From DTCV01 sp964641155 (lineage in GTDB: Archaea > Thermoproteota > Thermoprotei_A > Sulfolobales > NBVN01), in assembly GCA_964641155.1 (NCBI GenBank), contig CAZXJO010000001.1, forward strand, positions 325,018 through 389,017: a stretch of DNA of 64,000 bases, given 5' to 3'. Under the pieces are notes generated by a model. The model saw nothing but the letters and a program-made list of their open reading frames with translations. It had not been told where the DNA came from and did not search any database. Shown piece by piece: positions 9,063 through 17,789 of the stretch. A program made the position numbers and the translations under genes. Each line of letters begins with the position of its first letter. Position 1 is the stretch's first letter.

Positions 9063-9509
9063 CTATCCTTCATGCATCCTGGAGAGTGAGAGCGCTTTCA
9101 ACTTACCAAGCACTCTCTCGATTACTTCGTCCACGTATGCTTCCTTAATACCTTTACCTCTCAGCAAGTCTTTAATGTATGCCTCGACTAATGAGTAATT
9201 CTTAAATTCCTCATTGATCCTACGCCAGCTGATCCCCTTCAAAGCGATGCCTATCTCCTTGTCGTATGGTAGCAGACCCTTAACCATTAAGAATGCGATG
9301 ATAGGGTATCCGACGTAGTTCCTATAGAGGGTTCCGTTATCGTTGCTGTATGCCTCGCGGGTCGTCAAATCCACCCTAACTTTATACACCCTATCCCCCA
9401 TTGATGAGGTTACCTCGGCTTCGTAATCACTTAACACTCTAACTCTACCATCGGCAACACACCCCAAAGCCTCTAAGACCTTAACCCTGGGGGGCAGTTT
9501 TAGAAGCAT
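9063..9509 (-). CDS. Hypothetical protein of the glycine cleavage operon
   Basis: A 148-residue soluble protein starting 1 bp after the gcvH stop codon, so almost certainly co-transcribed and translationally coupled. The N-terminal half (LEALGCVADGRVRVLSDYEAEV) looks beta-rich; the C-terminal half (RRINEEFKNYSLVEAYIKDLL) is helical and charged. I do not recognise the family. Position suggests a role linked to the H-protein, for example lipoate attachment or handling, because no lipoate ligase gene is visible nearby; this is inference from context only. Confidence 0.6.
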   Translation of the reverse strand: MLLKLPPRVKVLEALGCVADGRVRVLSDYEAEVTSSMGDRVYKVRVDLTTREAYSNDNGTLYRNYVGYPIIAFLMVKGLLPYDKEIGIALKGISWRRINEEFKNYSLVEAYIKDLLRGKGIKEAYVDEVIERVLGKLKALSLSRMHEG

Positions 9510-9510
9510 C

Positions 9511-9948
9511 TCACTTCTCGCTGCTCACAATTTTACTCGCATATTCTTCAGGCTTTAGCAGTTCGTTAATTTCCTGAGGTCTTAACACCTCGAGCTTGAA
9601 GAGCCAGCCCTCATTATACGGGTCTGTGTTAATTAACTCCGGGTGGAGTGTTAAGGACTCGTTCACCTCCAAAACCTTACCGCTGAGAGGGGAGTACACA
9701 TCACTCACAGCCTTCACCGACTCTATGATCGCGGCGCTCTCACCTTTACTGACGTACCTACCAATCTCAGGCAATTCCACGTTGACTATCTGCCTCAGTT
9801 TTTTCTGAGCGTAATCGCTCACACCGACCACAGCGATGCTACCCTCGACCCTAACCCACTCATCACTCTCACTGTACCTTATGTTCTCCCCTACCTTTAT
9901 CATGTACTCACCTAACGGCGTCTTAACAACCAAGTAGTCTCCAACCAT
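9511..9948 (-). CDS. gcvH: Glycine cleavage system H protein
   Basis: A 145-residue lipoyl carrier. The lipoyl-lysine sits in ESVKAVSDVYSPLSG (Lys79), with the preceding TDEWV-like segment SESDEWVRV and the GVSDYAQKKL region typical of H proteins. The lipoamide arm shuttles the aminomethyl group from P-protein to T-protein. About 145 residues is slightly long for the family, owing to an extra N-terminal strand (YLVVKTPLGEYMIKVG). Lies 12 bp downstream of gcvT in the same operon. Confidence 0.95.
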   Translation of the reverse strand: MVGDYLVVKTPLGEYMIKVGENIRYSESDEWVRVEGSIAVVGVSDYAQKKLRQIVNVELPEIGRYVSKGESAAIIESVKAVSDVYSPLSGKVLEVNESLTLHPELINTDPYNEGWLFKLEVLRPQEINELLKPEEYASKIVSSEK

Positions 9949-9960
9949 TGTTTTAGCACC

Positions 9961-11067
9961 CTAGATAAGTGGGAAATCAGATAATTTAATTTCATATCCC
10001 CTATCCCTAACAACCACATCCATGCTGTAGCCTAAGTACGCATGTGATGTCTTGACATATCCCATCCCCACACACCTCTCAGCTGTTGGGGAGTAGCAGC
10101 CGCTTGTCACCTCCCCGACAACCTCGCCGCCTGCTAAGATTTTATATCCGTGCCTGGGTATAACCTTAACACCTTTCTTCAACTTAAAGCCCAGCCTCAA
10201 CCTCCTAACACCCTTTACATACGCATCCCAAACTTCCCTGCAACCAATGCATTCCTCCTTACCCTTTGTGAGGGCCATCCAGTACCTGGCCTCGATGGGG
10301 TTTACGTCCTCGCTGATGTCACTCCCATATAACACGTAACCCATCTCAGTCCTCAGAATGTCACGCGCCACCAGACCGGCTGGCTTAATCCCCATTCTAA
10401 GGAGTTCTCTGTAGATTTTAACACCGTTAGGTGTGTCGGACCATATTTCGAATCCGTATGACCTGACTTCCTCACCGGTCCAGCCACTACGGCTCACTAG
10501 AAACGCATCAGCATCACCTACCTTAACCCCTAGAACGAAGTTCAACAACTTCATATAGCTCAGATCCTTAACCCCTAAGGACTCGAGGAGTTCAAGCGAT
10601 TTAGGTCCTTGAACAGCTATCAATACCGAGCTATCGGTCAGATCCTCAATCGTTAAGTCGTTGCCTGAGATGCCTAAATCCTCTTTGAGGCTCATCATCC
10701 ACTGGATGTTTTTATCCTTGTTAACTGCGTTGCAAACCATTAACCACTCAATGTCGCTTAACTTGTAGATCATTACGTCATCCTTGATGCCCCCGGACTT
10801 ATTGAGTATTAACGCCGGTCCAGACATTTCCCCCGGCTTAAGCGGGCTTAAATCCTTAGTTACCAGTTTCTGGAGGAATTCGTAGGACTTAACCCCTTTG
10901 ATGAGTAACCTACCCATGTGACTTACGTTGAAAACACCTGCCCTAAGTCTGACCTCCTTGCATTCACTGATGGGGTCTCCGAAGTCGAGGGGTGTTAGCC
11001 ATCCGGCGAATGAGCCTAAATTGGCGCCGTAAGACCTCTCAACATCTATTAATGGGGAATACTTCAT
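9961..11067 (-). CDS. gcvT: Glycine cleavage system T protein (aminomethyltransferase)
   Basis: A 368-residue aminomethyltransferase that moves the methylene carbon of glycine from the H-protein to a tetrahydropterin, releasing ammonia. Family motifs are seen in order: FAGWLTPLDFG, CKEVRLRAGVFNVSHMGRLLIKG, GGIKDDVMIY, SRSGWTGEEVRSYGFEIW, ARDILRTEMGYVLYGSDI and the C-terminal GEVTSGCYSPTAERCVGMGYV. Length is normal. In Thermoprotei the acceptor may be a methanopterin-type cofactor rather than folate, which fits the H4MPT genes at 44.6-48.0 kb. First gene of the leftward gcv operon, divergent from gcvPA. Confidence 0.95.
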   Translation of the reverse strand: MKYSPLIDVERSYGANLGSFAGWLTPLDFGDPISECKEVRLRAGVFNVSHMGRLLIKGVKSYEFLQKLVTKDLSPLKPGEMSGPALILNKSGGIKDDVMIYKLSDIEWLMVCNAVNKDKNIQWMMSLKEDLGISGNDLTIEDLTDSSVLIAVQGPKSLELLESLGVKDLSYMKLLNFVLGVKVGDADAFLVSRSGWTGEEVRSYGFEIWSDTPNGVKIYRELLRMGIKPAGLVARDILRTEMGYVLYGSDISEDVNPIEARYWMALTKGKEECIGCREVWDAYVKGVRRLRLGFKLKKGVKVIPRHGYKILAGGEVVGEVTSGCYSPTAERCVGMGYVKTSHAYLGYSMDVVVRDRGYEIKLSDFPLI

Positions 11068-11094
11068 TTAAACCACAAACGAGTTATTTACTTG

Positions 11095-11106
11095 AAAATT
11101 ATTAAG
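11095..11106. promoter_or_regulatory. Shared AT box between divergent gcv operons
   Basis: AAATTATTAAGT lies 28-39 bp from the gcvT ATG and 26-37 bp from the gcvPA TTG. Because the box is nearly symmetrical it could serve as TATA element in both directions, tying the two half-operons to one control point in a 64-bp gap. Confidence 0.4.
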
Positions 11107-11131
11107 TCCTATTAATCTAATTAGTTAGGAT

Positions 11132-12523
11132 TTGAGGTTGCCTCACCAGTGGATACCTAACTCCTCCCCCGCTATTAAGAAGTTCTTAATGGACTCCATA
11201 GGCATTGCAGACATTTCAGAGTTGTTTAACGATGTTCCCAGAAATTTGTTGCTCAGTAGTGAGTTGAAGGTAGGTTTAGGGAGACCTTTAAGTGAGCTGG
11301 AGGTTAAGCGCTATTTCAAGAGCCTGATCTCTAAGAACAAGGTGTTCAGAGATCCACCGCCATTCACTGGCGGTGGCGTCTGCGCGCATTACGTTCCGGC
11401 AGTAGTTAAGCACATCATTAGTAGAGCTGAGTTCTACACTGCGTACACACCTTACCAGCCGGAGATCTCGCAAGGCATCCTTCAGGCGTTGTTCGAGTAT
11501 CAGAGCATGGTCGCTGAACTATACGGGGTTGACGTGGTTAACGCATCGATGTATAATGGTAGTACGGCAGCCGCTGAGGCGGTTAGGATGGCTTTAAGAA
11601 TCAATAGAAGGAGGAAGGTCTTAGTACCGCTTAACGTTAATCCCGAAGTCTATGAGGTTATTAAGACCTGGTCTTTAGGTATGGGAATAGTCATCGGGAG
11701 GGTGGGTTATGAAAGGTCGGAAGGTGGTGTTAGCATTGACGAAGTAGAGGATAAGCTTAAGGGGGGTGATGTGAGTTCACTCTATGTAGAGACGCCTAAC
11801 TACTTCGGTTGTATTGAAACCCGTTTAAAGGAGTTAGCGGAGCTGACCCATAAATACGGTGCATTGCTCATAGTTAACGCATTACCGGTGTCTTTAGGTG
11901 TCTTAGAAGCTCCTGGGAGGTTAGGCGCCGACATAGTTGTGGGGGATGCCCAGTCCTTAGGGTTGGGGATGAATTTCGGTGGACCGACTGCAGGCATCTT
12001 AGGAATTAAGGATGAGAAGTTGGTCAACCAACTGCCTGGCAGATTAGTGGGCGCTACCTTAGATGCCAATGGTAAACTGGGCTACACGATGATACTGCAA
12101 GCAAGAGAACAGCATATAAGGAGGGAGAGGGCGACATCTAACATCACGACAAACAGCTCTTTAATGGCTATCGCGTCAGCCGTTTACCTAAGCTTGCTCG
12201 GGTCTGAGGGTATTAGGAAGCTCGGGGAGGCCATACTGCTAAGGACGTACTACGCCATTAAGAGGTTCTCAAACGTTAACGGTGTTGAACTGGCGTTCCC
12301 CAAAGGTAAGTACTTCAGGGAAATCACCCTAACCTTCAAGAAGGGTTCCTACAGCGAGTTAAGTCGCAAGTTACTTGAGGCAGGGATATTGGGCGGTAAG
12401 TACATAGGTAGTGAGTTCCCGGAGCTCGGGGAGGCGTGTGTGATGTGCTTCACAGAACTTCACAGTAAGTCCGACATAGACATGCTCGTTTCGAACATTG
12501 AGGATTTGTTGGGTGGTCGTTGA
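11132..12523 (+). CDS. gcvPA: Glycine dehydrogenase (decarboxylating) subunit 1
   Basis: A 463-residue subunit of the two-part P-protein found in archaea and many bacteria. Typical features are the N-terminal HQWIPNSSPAIKKFLMDSIGI, FTGGGVCAHYVPAVVKHII, YTPYQPEISQGILQALFEYQSM and NASMYNGSTAAAEA. With GcvPB it decarboxylates glycine using PLP; this subunit lacks the PLP lysine. Start is TTG at 11132; no better start lies near the conserved N-terminus. Its stop overlaps the ATG of gcvPB (TGATG). Confidence 0.95.
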   Translation: MRLPHQWIPNSSPAIKKFLMDSIGIADISELFNDVPRNLLLSSELKVGLGRPLSELEVKRYFKSLISKNKVFRDPPPFTGGGVCAHYVPAVVKHIISRAEFYTAYTPYQPEISQGILQALFEYQSMVAELYGVDVVNASMYNGSTAAAEAVRMALRINRRRKVLVPLNVNPEVYEVIKTWSLGMGIVIGRVGYERSEGGVSIDEVEDKLKGGDVSSLYVETPNYFGCIETRLKELAELTHKYGALLIVNALPVSLGVLEAPGRLGADIVVGDAQSLGLGMNFGGPTAGILGIKDEKLVNQLPGRLVGATLDANGKLGYTMILQAREQHIRRERATSNITTNSSLMAIASAVYLSLLGSEGIRKLGEAILLRTYYAIKRFSNVNGVELAFPKGKYFREITLTFKKGSYSELSRKLLEAGILGGKYIGSEFPELGEACVMCFTELHSKSDIDMLVSNIEDLLGGR

Positions 12524-14052
12524 TGTGGAGGCAAGCTTGTTGGGATGAGGAGCTTTTGCTCAAGTTAGGCTGGTACGGAAAGCCAACGTTCTATTTCGGG
12601 GATGTTGATGAGTTCCTCAAGGAAGTCGGGGATGTGAGGAACTTACTACCTGAGAACGTTGTGAGGTCCGAACCGCCTCAAATCCCGAACATATCCGAAG
12701 TCGAGGTTGTGAGGCATTTCGCCAGGCTGAGTCAGATGAGTTATGGTGTGGATCTGGGGCCTGTACCCTTGGGTTCCTGCACCATGAAGTACAATCCTAA
12801 GATATGTGAGGAATTGGCAGGTGACGAACACGTAGTTGACCTACATCCGTATCAACCCGAGGACACTGTTCAAGGCATTCTAGCGGTCATGTACTCGTTG
12901 CAGAACTGGTTGGCAGAACTTACAGGTATGGATGAGTGCTGCCCTCAACCACCAGCAGGTGCCTCGGGTGAGTTGACGGGGGCACTAATGATTAGGAAGT
13001 ACCACAACGATAGGGGTGAGGCCTTTAGGGATGAGATGATAATACCAGACAACGCCCACGGGAGCAACCCGGCAAGCGCTGCAATGGCTGGATTCAAAGT
13101 TGTTAGAATACCGACCTCAGATTCCGGTGAGGTAGACGTTAATGCACTTAAAAGTGTTCTAAGCAGCAGAACTGCTGGCATAATGCTAACTAACCCCAAC
13201 ACCTTAGGGATATTCGAGAGCAGGATAACTGAGATAGCTGATATGGTACACGGGGCGGGGGGCCTCCTATACTACGATGGCGCGAACTTAAACGGTATAT
13301 TAGGTGTTGTGAGGCCTGGTGATATGGGTTTCGACATAGTCCACCTCAACGTACATAAGACCTTTGGAGCACCACATGGTGGTGGAGGGCCTGGTGCCGG
13401 AGTGGTGTGTGCTAAGGGAGAGTTAGTTGATTACCTGCCGGTACCCACTGTAGGATTTGATGGTGTTAGGTACTTCCTTAACTACAGTAGGAGAAGAAGT
13501 ATTGGTAGGGTCTCCCAGTTCTACGGCAACGTGATCCCTCTGGTTAAGGCATATCTCTACATACTGACTTTAGGTCCTAACATAAGGGAGGTTAGCGAAG
13601 TTGCGGTGCTGAACACTAATTACTTCATCAAGTTGATTGAGGGTGTGAAGGGGGTCTCAATACCCTACGGTAGGAATAGGTTTAGGAAGCATGAAGTTGT
13701 GATAAGCTTTGAGAACCTACTTAAGGATACCGGGGTTAGTGCTGAGGATGTAGCTAAGGCATTGATAGATAAGGGAGTTCACGCACCCACAATATACTTC
13801 CCACTCATCGTTAACGAGGCGCATATGGTTGAATTCACTGAAAGTGAGACTAAGGAAAACATAGAGGCGTACGCAGAGTTATATAAGAGGATAGTTGAGG
13901 AGGCGTATAATGACTCGGCAAAGTTGAAGGAGTACCCGAAGAATACATCGGTCAGCAGGCTGAATTTAGGATTGGCGAACCACCCATTGACTAGGTCTCC
14001 GACGTCTAAGTTCTTAAGTAGGTTGGGTAGGGATGTTAAACTTGGTGATTAA
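12523..14052 (+). CDS. gcvPB: Glycine dehydrogenase (decarboxylating) subunit 2
   Basis: The 509-residue PLP-binding half of the P-protein. It shows PLGSCTMKYNPK, DLHPYQPEDTVQGIL and the Schiff-base lysine in HLNVHKTFGAPHGGGGPG (about residue 279). ATG at 12523 overlaps the gcvPA stop; a TTG one codon upstream is possible but less likely. The complex releases CO2 from glycine and loads the aminomethyl group on GcvH. Ends convergently with the NAD kinase-like gene, overlapping it by 4 bp. Confidence 0.95.
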   Translation: MWRQACWDEELLLKLGWYGKPTFYFGDVDEFLKEVGDVRNLLPENVVRSEPPQIPNISEVEVVRHFARLSQMSYGVDLGPVPLGSCTMKYNPKICEELAGDEHVVDLHPYQPEDTVQGILAVMYSLQNWLAELTGMDECCPQPPAGASGELTGALMIRKYHNDRGEAFRDEMIIPDNAHGSNPASAAMAGFKVVRIPTSDSGEVDVNALKSVLSSRTAGIMLTNPNTLGIFESRITEIADMVHGAGGLLYYDGANLNGILGVVRPGDMGFDIVHLNVHKTFGAPHGGGGPGAGVVCAKGELVDYLPVPTVGFDGVRYFLNYSRRRSIGRVSQFYGNVIPLVKAYLYILTLGPNIREVSEVAVLNTNYFIKLIEGVKGVSIPYGRNRFRKHEVVISFENLLKDTGVSAEDVAKALIDKGVHAPTIYFPLIVNEAHMVEFTESETKENIEAYAELYKRIVEEAYNDSAKLKEYPKNTSVSRLNLGLANHPLTRSPTSKFLSRLGRDVKLGD

Positions 14053-15173
14053 GTGAAGTTCTGAACCCTCATCACTACCTCCTCGTTCCAGCCCACTATA
14101 ACCCTGATGTAACCCTCAAGCTTCCTGTCAAGCTCTGCGTCCCCTGTATCGATCCTCAAGGACTTCAATCCAAGGACCTTTTCACGGGTTGCTATTACGA
14201 TGATGTTTGACCATCCTACAGCCCTGAGCACGGAGGGTGATATCTGCTGATTACCCCTACCAAGTATGAAGCCTTGCCTACCTATAGGTGTCAGCAGTAT
14301 CTTGGCCTTCCCATAAACCTTCAACAACTTCAGTATTTCCTCTTCATTCAAGTCCTTACCGACTAATCTACCGTTAAAGAAGGCGTCAACACCTAACAAC
14401 GTCTTATTAACACCTAACCTATCCGCTACTGCTTTAATGGTCGAGCCGGGACCTAATAAGTATAGGGTATCTGGCTCGATGATGTTTTCGACCACGTATT
14501 CGGCTACTTCATCCTTATCCGCCTCCGAACTACTGCTGAAGTCCTTAGAAGGTACTAACAATCCCTTACACTGCGGCACCTTAGCGATACCGTAAACTCT
14601 GGTTCTAATGACGTCATCTTTCAATGACGCTTCATCAACATCCGCTATCTCACCTAACTCTATTTGGGCATCTCCTCCGATGAATGAGGCCACGATCTCT
14701 GCAGCGGCTTCGGGGCTTGAGGCGAACACCCCAGAATACATCTTAACGCCTGAAGGTACGCCCAGTATGGGGAGTGAAGTGTTAACGACGTCGAATACGT
14801 CCCTAGCTGTGCCGTCACCGCCCACAAAAACTATTAAACCTACGCGCTCTCTAATCATCAGCTCACACGAACGTATCGTGTCCGCCCTGGAAGTTGTCTC
14901 ACCGATATTGAGATCCAACACCTTAGCACGTTTGAAGAACTCCCTAACGTAATCCCAGCCCATACCTTTAGGGGGGACTACAAGCGTTAAATCATCTGCA
15001 TACTCCCTCAGCTTCCTAAGGAATCTAAGGGCTCTGTGAGGGGCTACGGGCTTACTCCCCCTCCTTATAGCCTCCACGTATAGGTCCCCATCAGTCCCCT
15101 TCAACCCGACGCTACCTCCCATACCGGCTATGGGGTTCACTAAGAAGCCCACAGCGACATTACTTTCGCTCAA
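14049..15173 (-). CDS. ATP-NAD kinase family protein
   Basis: A protein of about 374 residues counted from TTG at 15173; an open frame runs upstream to 15269 but the added residues do not look family-like and run into the divergent gene. It begins VAVGFLVNPIAGMGG and carries the diagnostic VFVGGDGTARDVFDVV motif of diacylglycerol/NAD kinase folds, then GVPSGVKMYSGVFA, characteristic of the larger archaeal ATP-NAD kinase-like (AcoX-type) branch. Expected activity is phosphorylation of NAD(H) or a related diphosphonucleoside; the large branch is not well characterised. TATA-like boxes lie on the minus strand near 15190-15197 and 15204-15212. Confidence 0.8.
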   Translation of the reverse strand: MSESNVAVGFLVNPIAGMGGSVGLKGTDGDLYVEAIRRGSKPVAPHRALRFLRKLREYADDLTLVVPPKGMGWDYVREFFKRAKVLDLNIGETTSRADTIRSCELMIRERVGLIVFVGGDGTARDVFDVVNTSLPILGVPSGVKMYSGVFASSPEAAAEIVASFIGGDAQIELGEIADVDEASLKDDVIRTRVYGIAKVPQCKGLLVPSKDFSSSSEADKDEVAEYVVENIIEPDTLYLLGPGSTIKAVADRLGVNKTLLGVDAFFNGRLVGKDLNEEEILKLLKVYGKAKILLTPIGRQGFILGRGNQQISPSVLRAVGWSNIIVIATREKVLGLKSLRIDTGDAELDRKLEGYIRVIVGWNEEVVMRVQNFT

Positions 15174-15248
15174 CCCACACACCCACAGGTATAATACTAC
15201 AGCTACGTTATTAAGGAGTCTTAGTCGAGTGCCACCTCGGTGGTTCCC

Positions 15249-15890
15249 ATGCGATGCACTTACTGCCACTCAACGAACGTTGTGTGGGACTATGAGAGGG
15301 GGTGTGTAGTGTGTGGCGACTGCGGAACCGTGATAGACGTGATATACCAGTTCCACACACCTTTTAACCAGCGAGGAAACCATGAATTTAGGTCTTCGAA
15401 GAAGGTTAGACAGAACCCGTCACTCAACAAGCACACAAGGATGTACTTAAAGCTTGTTAGGAAGGCTTCCGAGCACGGCCTGGTAGTAGATAACGACGTT
15501 TTTAAGAGGTATTCCTCAGGTCACTCACAGTTGGTGAAGGTGTTTAAGAAGCCTAACGTGGACCTCAACAGGTTAACCTCAGGTGAGCACGTGAAGCTGG
15601 TCTTGGACGTGATGAGAAAGTATCCTAGACTGGTGTCAAGGACTGATAGAGCTAAGGTGGCTCTGGCTAAGATTGCATTGAGCATGCTTTCAGAGGACGG
15701 TCTAGATGTTAGGAAGCTGAGCAGTGAGTTAAGCATTAGTGAGGTACATCTGCGTAGGTTGCAGAAGATCGTGCTGGAAGAGTTCGAGTTCCTAGACGAC
15801 GTTAGGACCTCGCTCCTCAACAACGCCAAAGAAGTGCACCGCCTGACCCCCTCACCCCTTAGGAGTGAGGCCTCCAGCTGTAATACCTAA
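15249..15890 (+). CDS. TFIIB-type zinc-ribbon protein, small TFB paralogue
   Basis: A 213-residue protein. The N-terminus has a TFIIB zinc ribbon with Cys3, Cys6, Cys22 and Cys25 (RCTYC and VVCGDCGTVID). The rest is basic and helical (VRKASEHGLVVDNDVFKRY, DRAKVALAKIALSML, HTH-like LSSELSISEVHLRRLQKIV) and could be one divergent cyclin-like repeat plus a helix-turn-helix. Full TFB has about 300 residues with two cyclin repeats, so this is a shortened or diverged relative. Likely DNA-binding, perhaps an alternative initiation factor or regulator. ATG 15249 is chosen over GTG 15240 because the ribbon starts right after it. Confidence 0.75.
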   Translation: MRCTYCHSTNVVWDYERGCVVCGDCGTVIDVIYQFHTPFNQRGNHEFRSSKKVRQNPSLNKHTRMYLKLVRKASEHGLVVDNDVFKRYSSGHSQLVKVFKKPNVDLNRLTSGEHVKLVLDVMRKYPRLVSRTDRAKVALAKIALSMLSEDGLDVRKLSSELSISEVHLRRLQKIVLEEFEFLDDVRTSLLNNAKEVHRLTPSPLRSEASSCNT

Positions 15891-15969
15891 CGTAAAAGGT
15901 GTAAGATGTTTCGGGTGTTGAACGATTTTGTATCATAGATGCTGAGTCAGGGTTTCGATATCCGTTAAG

Positions 15970-15978
15970 CTTATAAAC
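15970..15978 (+). promoter_or_regulatory. TATA box and ribosome-binding site of the speD-like gene
   Basis: CTTATAAAC at 15970-15978, predicting a start near 16000; an AGGAGGA ribosome-binding site follows at 16003-16009 before ATG 16022. Confidence 0.6.
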
Positions 15979-16021
15979 TAGCTTTCTCACAATGCATTGA
16001 TTAGGAGGATATAATAGAAAG

Positions 16022-16438
16022 ATGGCTCAAACCCAGATCGTAGGGGTAAGTGATCACGTATTAAACCCAGAGGGAATTGTCGGTAAGCACATATTTGCAA
16101 ACCTCTACGACTTAGACCCAAGCCCTATCGGGGACGAAGAATTCCTCAGGAACTTGGTCAGGGAGGCTGCACGTCTAGCCAACATGACATTAGTTGAGTT
16201 GAAGTCATGGAAGGTTGAAGGCATTAAAGGAGGGGTCTCGGTGCTGGCACTAATTACCGAATCCCACATAGCGCTACATACGTGGGTCGAGTACAGGTAC
16301 GCCACATTAGATATTTATACATGCGGCGAGAGGAGCGATCCTTGGACCGCGTTCGAATATGTAATTTCTGCGTTGAAACCTAAAACATTTAAAGTCAACT
16401 ATTCGGATAGGTCATCAATCCCACCGAGGCAGTTCTAA
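16022..16438 (+). CDS. Pyruvoyl-dependent SpeD-family decarboxylase (arginine or S-adenosylmethionine decarboxylase)
   Basis: A 138-residue proenzyme of the prokaryotic AdoMetDC fold. Self-cleavage is expected at Glu80-Ser81 in ITESHIALHTWVEY, making the pyruvoyl group on the alpha chain; His86 and Cys101 (YTCGERSDP) match conserved catalytic positions. Crenarchaea hold two such paralogues: AdoMetDC and an arginine decarboxylase evolved from it. The agmatinase gene 1.7 kb away favours arginine decarboxylase, making agmatine for putrescine synthesis, but I cannot separate the two from residues alone. Own TATA box and strong ribosome-binding site. Confidence 0.85.
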   Translation: MAQTQIVGVSDHVLNPEGIVGKHIFANLYDLDPSPIGDEEFLRNLVREAARLANMTLVELKSWKVEGIKGGVSVLALITESHIALHTWVEYRYATLDIYTCGERSDPWTAFEYVISALKPKTFKVNYSDRSSIPPRQF

Positions 16439-16579
16439 ACAATAAACACGTTTTTCCCTCAATAGCATGAGCTTAAGCATTTTCGGCACAGGGCGCTTTT
16501 GACAAGTCATGTCTGAAGCTGAGCCATCGATTACTTCGTGACATCTGACCACTTTGCTACTGAGCAATTAAGCCGGAAG

Positions 16580-16683
16580 TGGAGCCGCCGCCGGGATTTG
16601 AACCCGGGACCTCCGCCTTACCAGGGCGGCGCCTAGTGTTTCGGCGTGGTACGCCGAAAGTCCACCCGCTGAGCTACGGCGGC
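16580..16683 (-). tRNA. tRNA-Thr(GGT) with 28-nt intron in the D arm
   Basis: The minus strand folds as a cloverleaf: acceptor GCCGCCG/CGGCGGC, anticodon stem CCGCC/GGCGG with loop CTGGTAA (anticodon GGT, plus strand 16620-16622), T-loop TTCAAAT and an encoded TCCA end. The D arm only closes (GCTC/GAGC) after removal of 16633-16660. That insert has an 8-bp hairpin and a bulge-helix-bulge: central helix GGTG/CACT, three-base bulges GAC and AGG, cuts GA|C and AG|G. So this is a non-canonical intron within the 3' strand of the D stem. Confidence 0.95.
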
Positions 16684-16710
16684 TCCACACACCTTACAAT
16701 ACGAGGTAAA

Positions 16711-16720
16711 CTATATATGT
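16711..16720 (-). promoter_or_regulatory. TATA box of tRNA-Thr
   Basis: ACATATATAG on the minus strand, 28-37 bp before the first base of the mature tRNA. Confidence 0.55.
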
Positions 16721-16881
16721 TTTTATTTTGATATATACCGATGGCCATGACCCAACTCCTAACTCAAGCCTGCGGTTCTTCCTGAGGGCTTGTCGAAGGT
16801 GCTCAACATCAAAAAGGTGGGGGTTTCTATAAAGAAGAAAAACATTATGTGTTTGTTTAATCCTTTGGCTCTTCCTTTCGA

Positions 16882-17646
16882 CTACTTAAGGACTCCTAAA
16901 GCCTTAAACGCGTCAGTGTATCCTCTTATCATGTAGGCTATGTCATGTCTTAAGGCTATAAAGTTAAATCCTTTCTTAACCTTATCTAAAGCGTCCTGCG
17001 GGTCCGAGGTCATTATGCCGGCTATCTTACCAGCGGCTTTAGCGGCGTTTAAGATCTTACCCACTGCAGCTATGTATCTTGGGTTGTTGAACTCCTGGAA
17101 TATCCCCAGCGATGCTGAAAGGTCGTTAGGACCTATGAATACGCCGTCAATTCCGTCAACCGCGACTATTTCCTCAATTTTGTTGAGTCCTTCCTCCGTC
17201 TCTATCTGAACTATTACCAGGATGTCCTCGTTGGCTTTCTTGAAGTATTCTTTAGCGCTCTGGAAGCCGTACATGATGCACCTTCTAGGTCCCACACCTC
17301 TAATACCTTGCGGGGGATATTTACATGCCTTAACTGCTTGTATTGCTTCTTCTTTATTGCTTACTTGGGGTACTACAATCCCTTGCGCGCCGGTGTCCAA
17401 AACCCTCTTAATTATTACGAAGTCATTCCACGGGACCCTAACGAGTGGTACAACGTTCGTGAATCTTAAGGGCATCATTAAGAATTCCACGTCCTTAACA
17501 TCTAATGGTGTGTGTTCCATATCTATGACGAACCAGTCAAATGGTAAGTTGGATAAGGCCTCAGTAACTTCCGGGTATCCCAAGGTGATCCAGGTGCCGT
17601 AGGTTACCTCACCCTTAGATACTTTCTCCTTAACCCTGTTAACCAT
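16882..17646 (-). CDS. HpcH/HpaI-type class II aldolase
   Basis: A 254-residue TIM-barrel aldolase of the HpcH/HpaI (2,4-dihydroxyhept-2-ene-1,7-dioate / 2-dehydro-3-deoxyglucarate aldolase) family. Motifs: GTWITLGYPEVTEAL, WFVIDMEHTPLD, GAQGIVVPQVSN, PRGVGPRR-like IRGVGPRRCIMYG, and the metal-binding Glu/Asp in IVQIETEEGL and VFIGPNDLSASLG. It should cleave a 2-keto-4-hydroxy acid reversibly to pyruvate and an aldehyde using a divalent metal. Substrate unknown; no pathway genes surround it. Start ATG or TTG at 17646 fits the usual N-terminus (VNRVKEKV). Confidence 0.88.
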   Translation of the reverse strand: MVNRVKEKVSKGEVTYGTWITLGYPEVTEALSNLPFDWFVIDMEHTPLDVKDVEFLMMPLRFTNVVPLVRVPWNDFVIIKRVLDTGAQGIVVPQVSNKEEAIQAVKACKYPPQGIRGVGPRRCIMYGFQSAKEYFKKANEDILVIVQIETEEGLNKIEEIVAVDGIDGVFIGPNDLSASLGIFQEFNNPRYIAAVGKILNAAKAAGKIAGIMTSDPQDALDKVKKGFNFIALRHDIAYMIRGYTDAFKALGVLK

Positions 17647-17789
17647 TGAATCACCACACTAATCTAACTCCGAAAAATAAAAAGTTAACATGGAACGTCG
17701 GTAGTTCATCGTGGCTGACCGACCGAACCAGCCTTGAGGTTCGCCGTTCGCGGAGTTTTTACCGCTCACTTCGATAGGGATGGTTCGAG

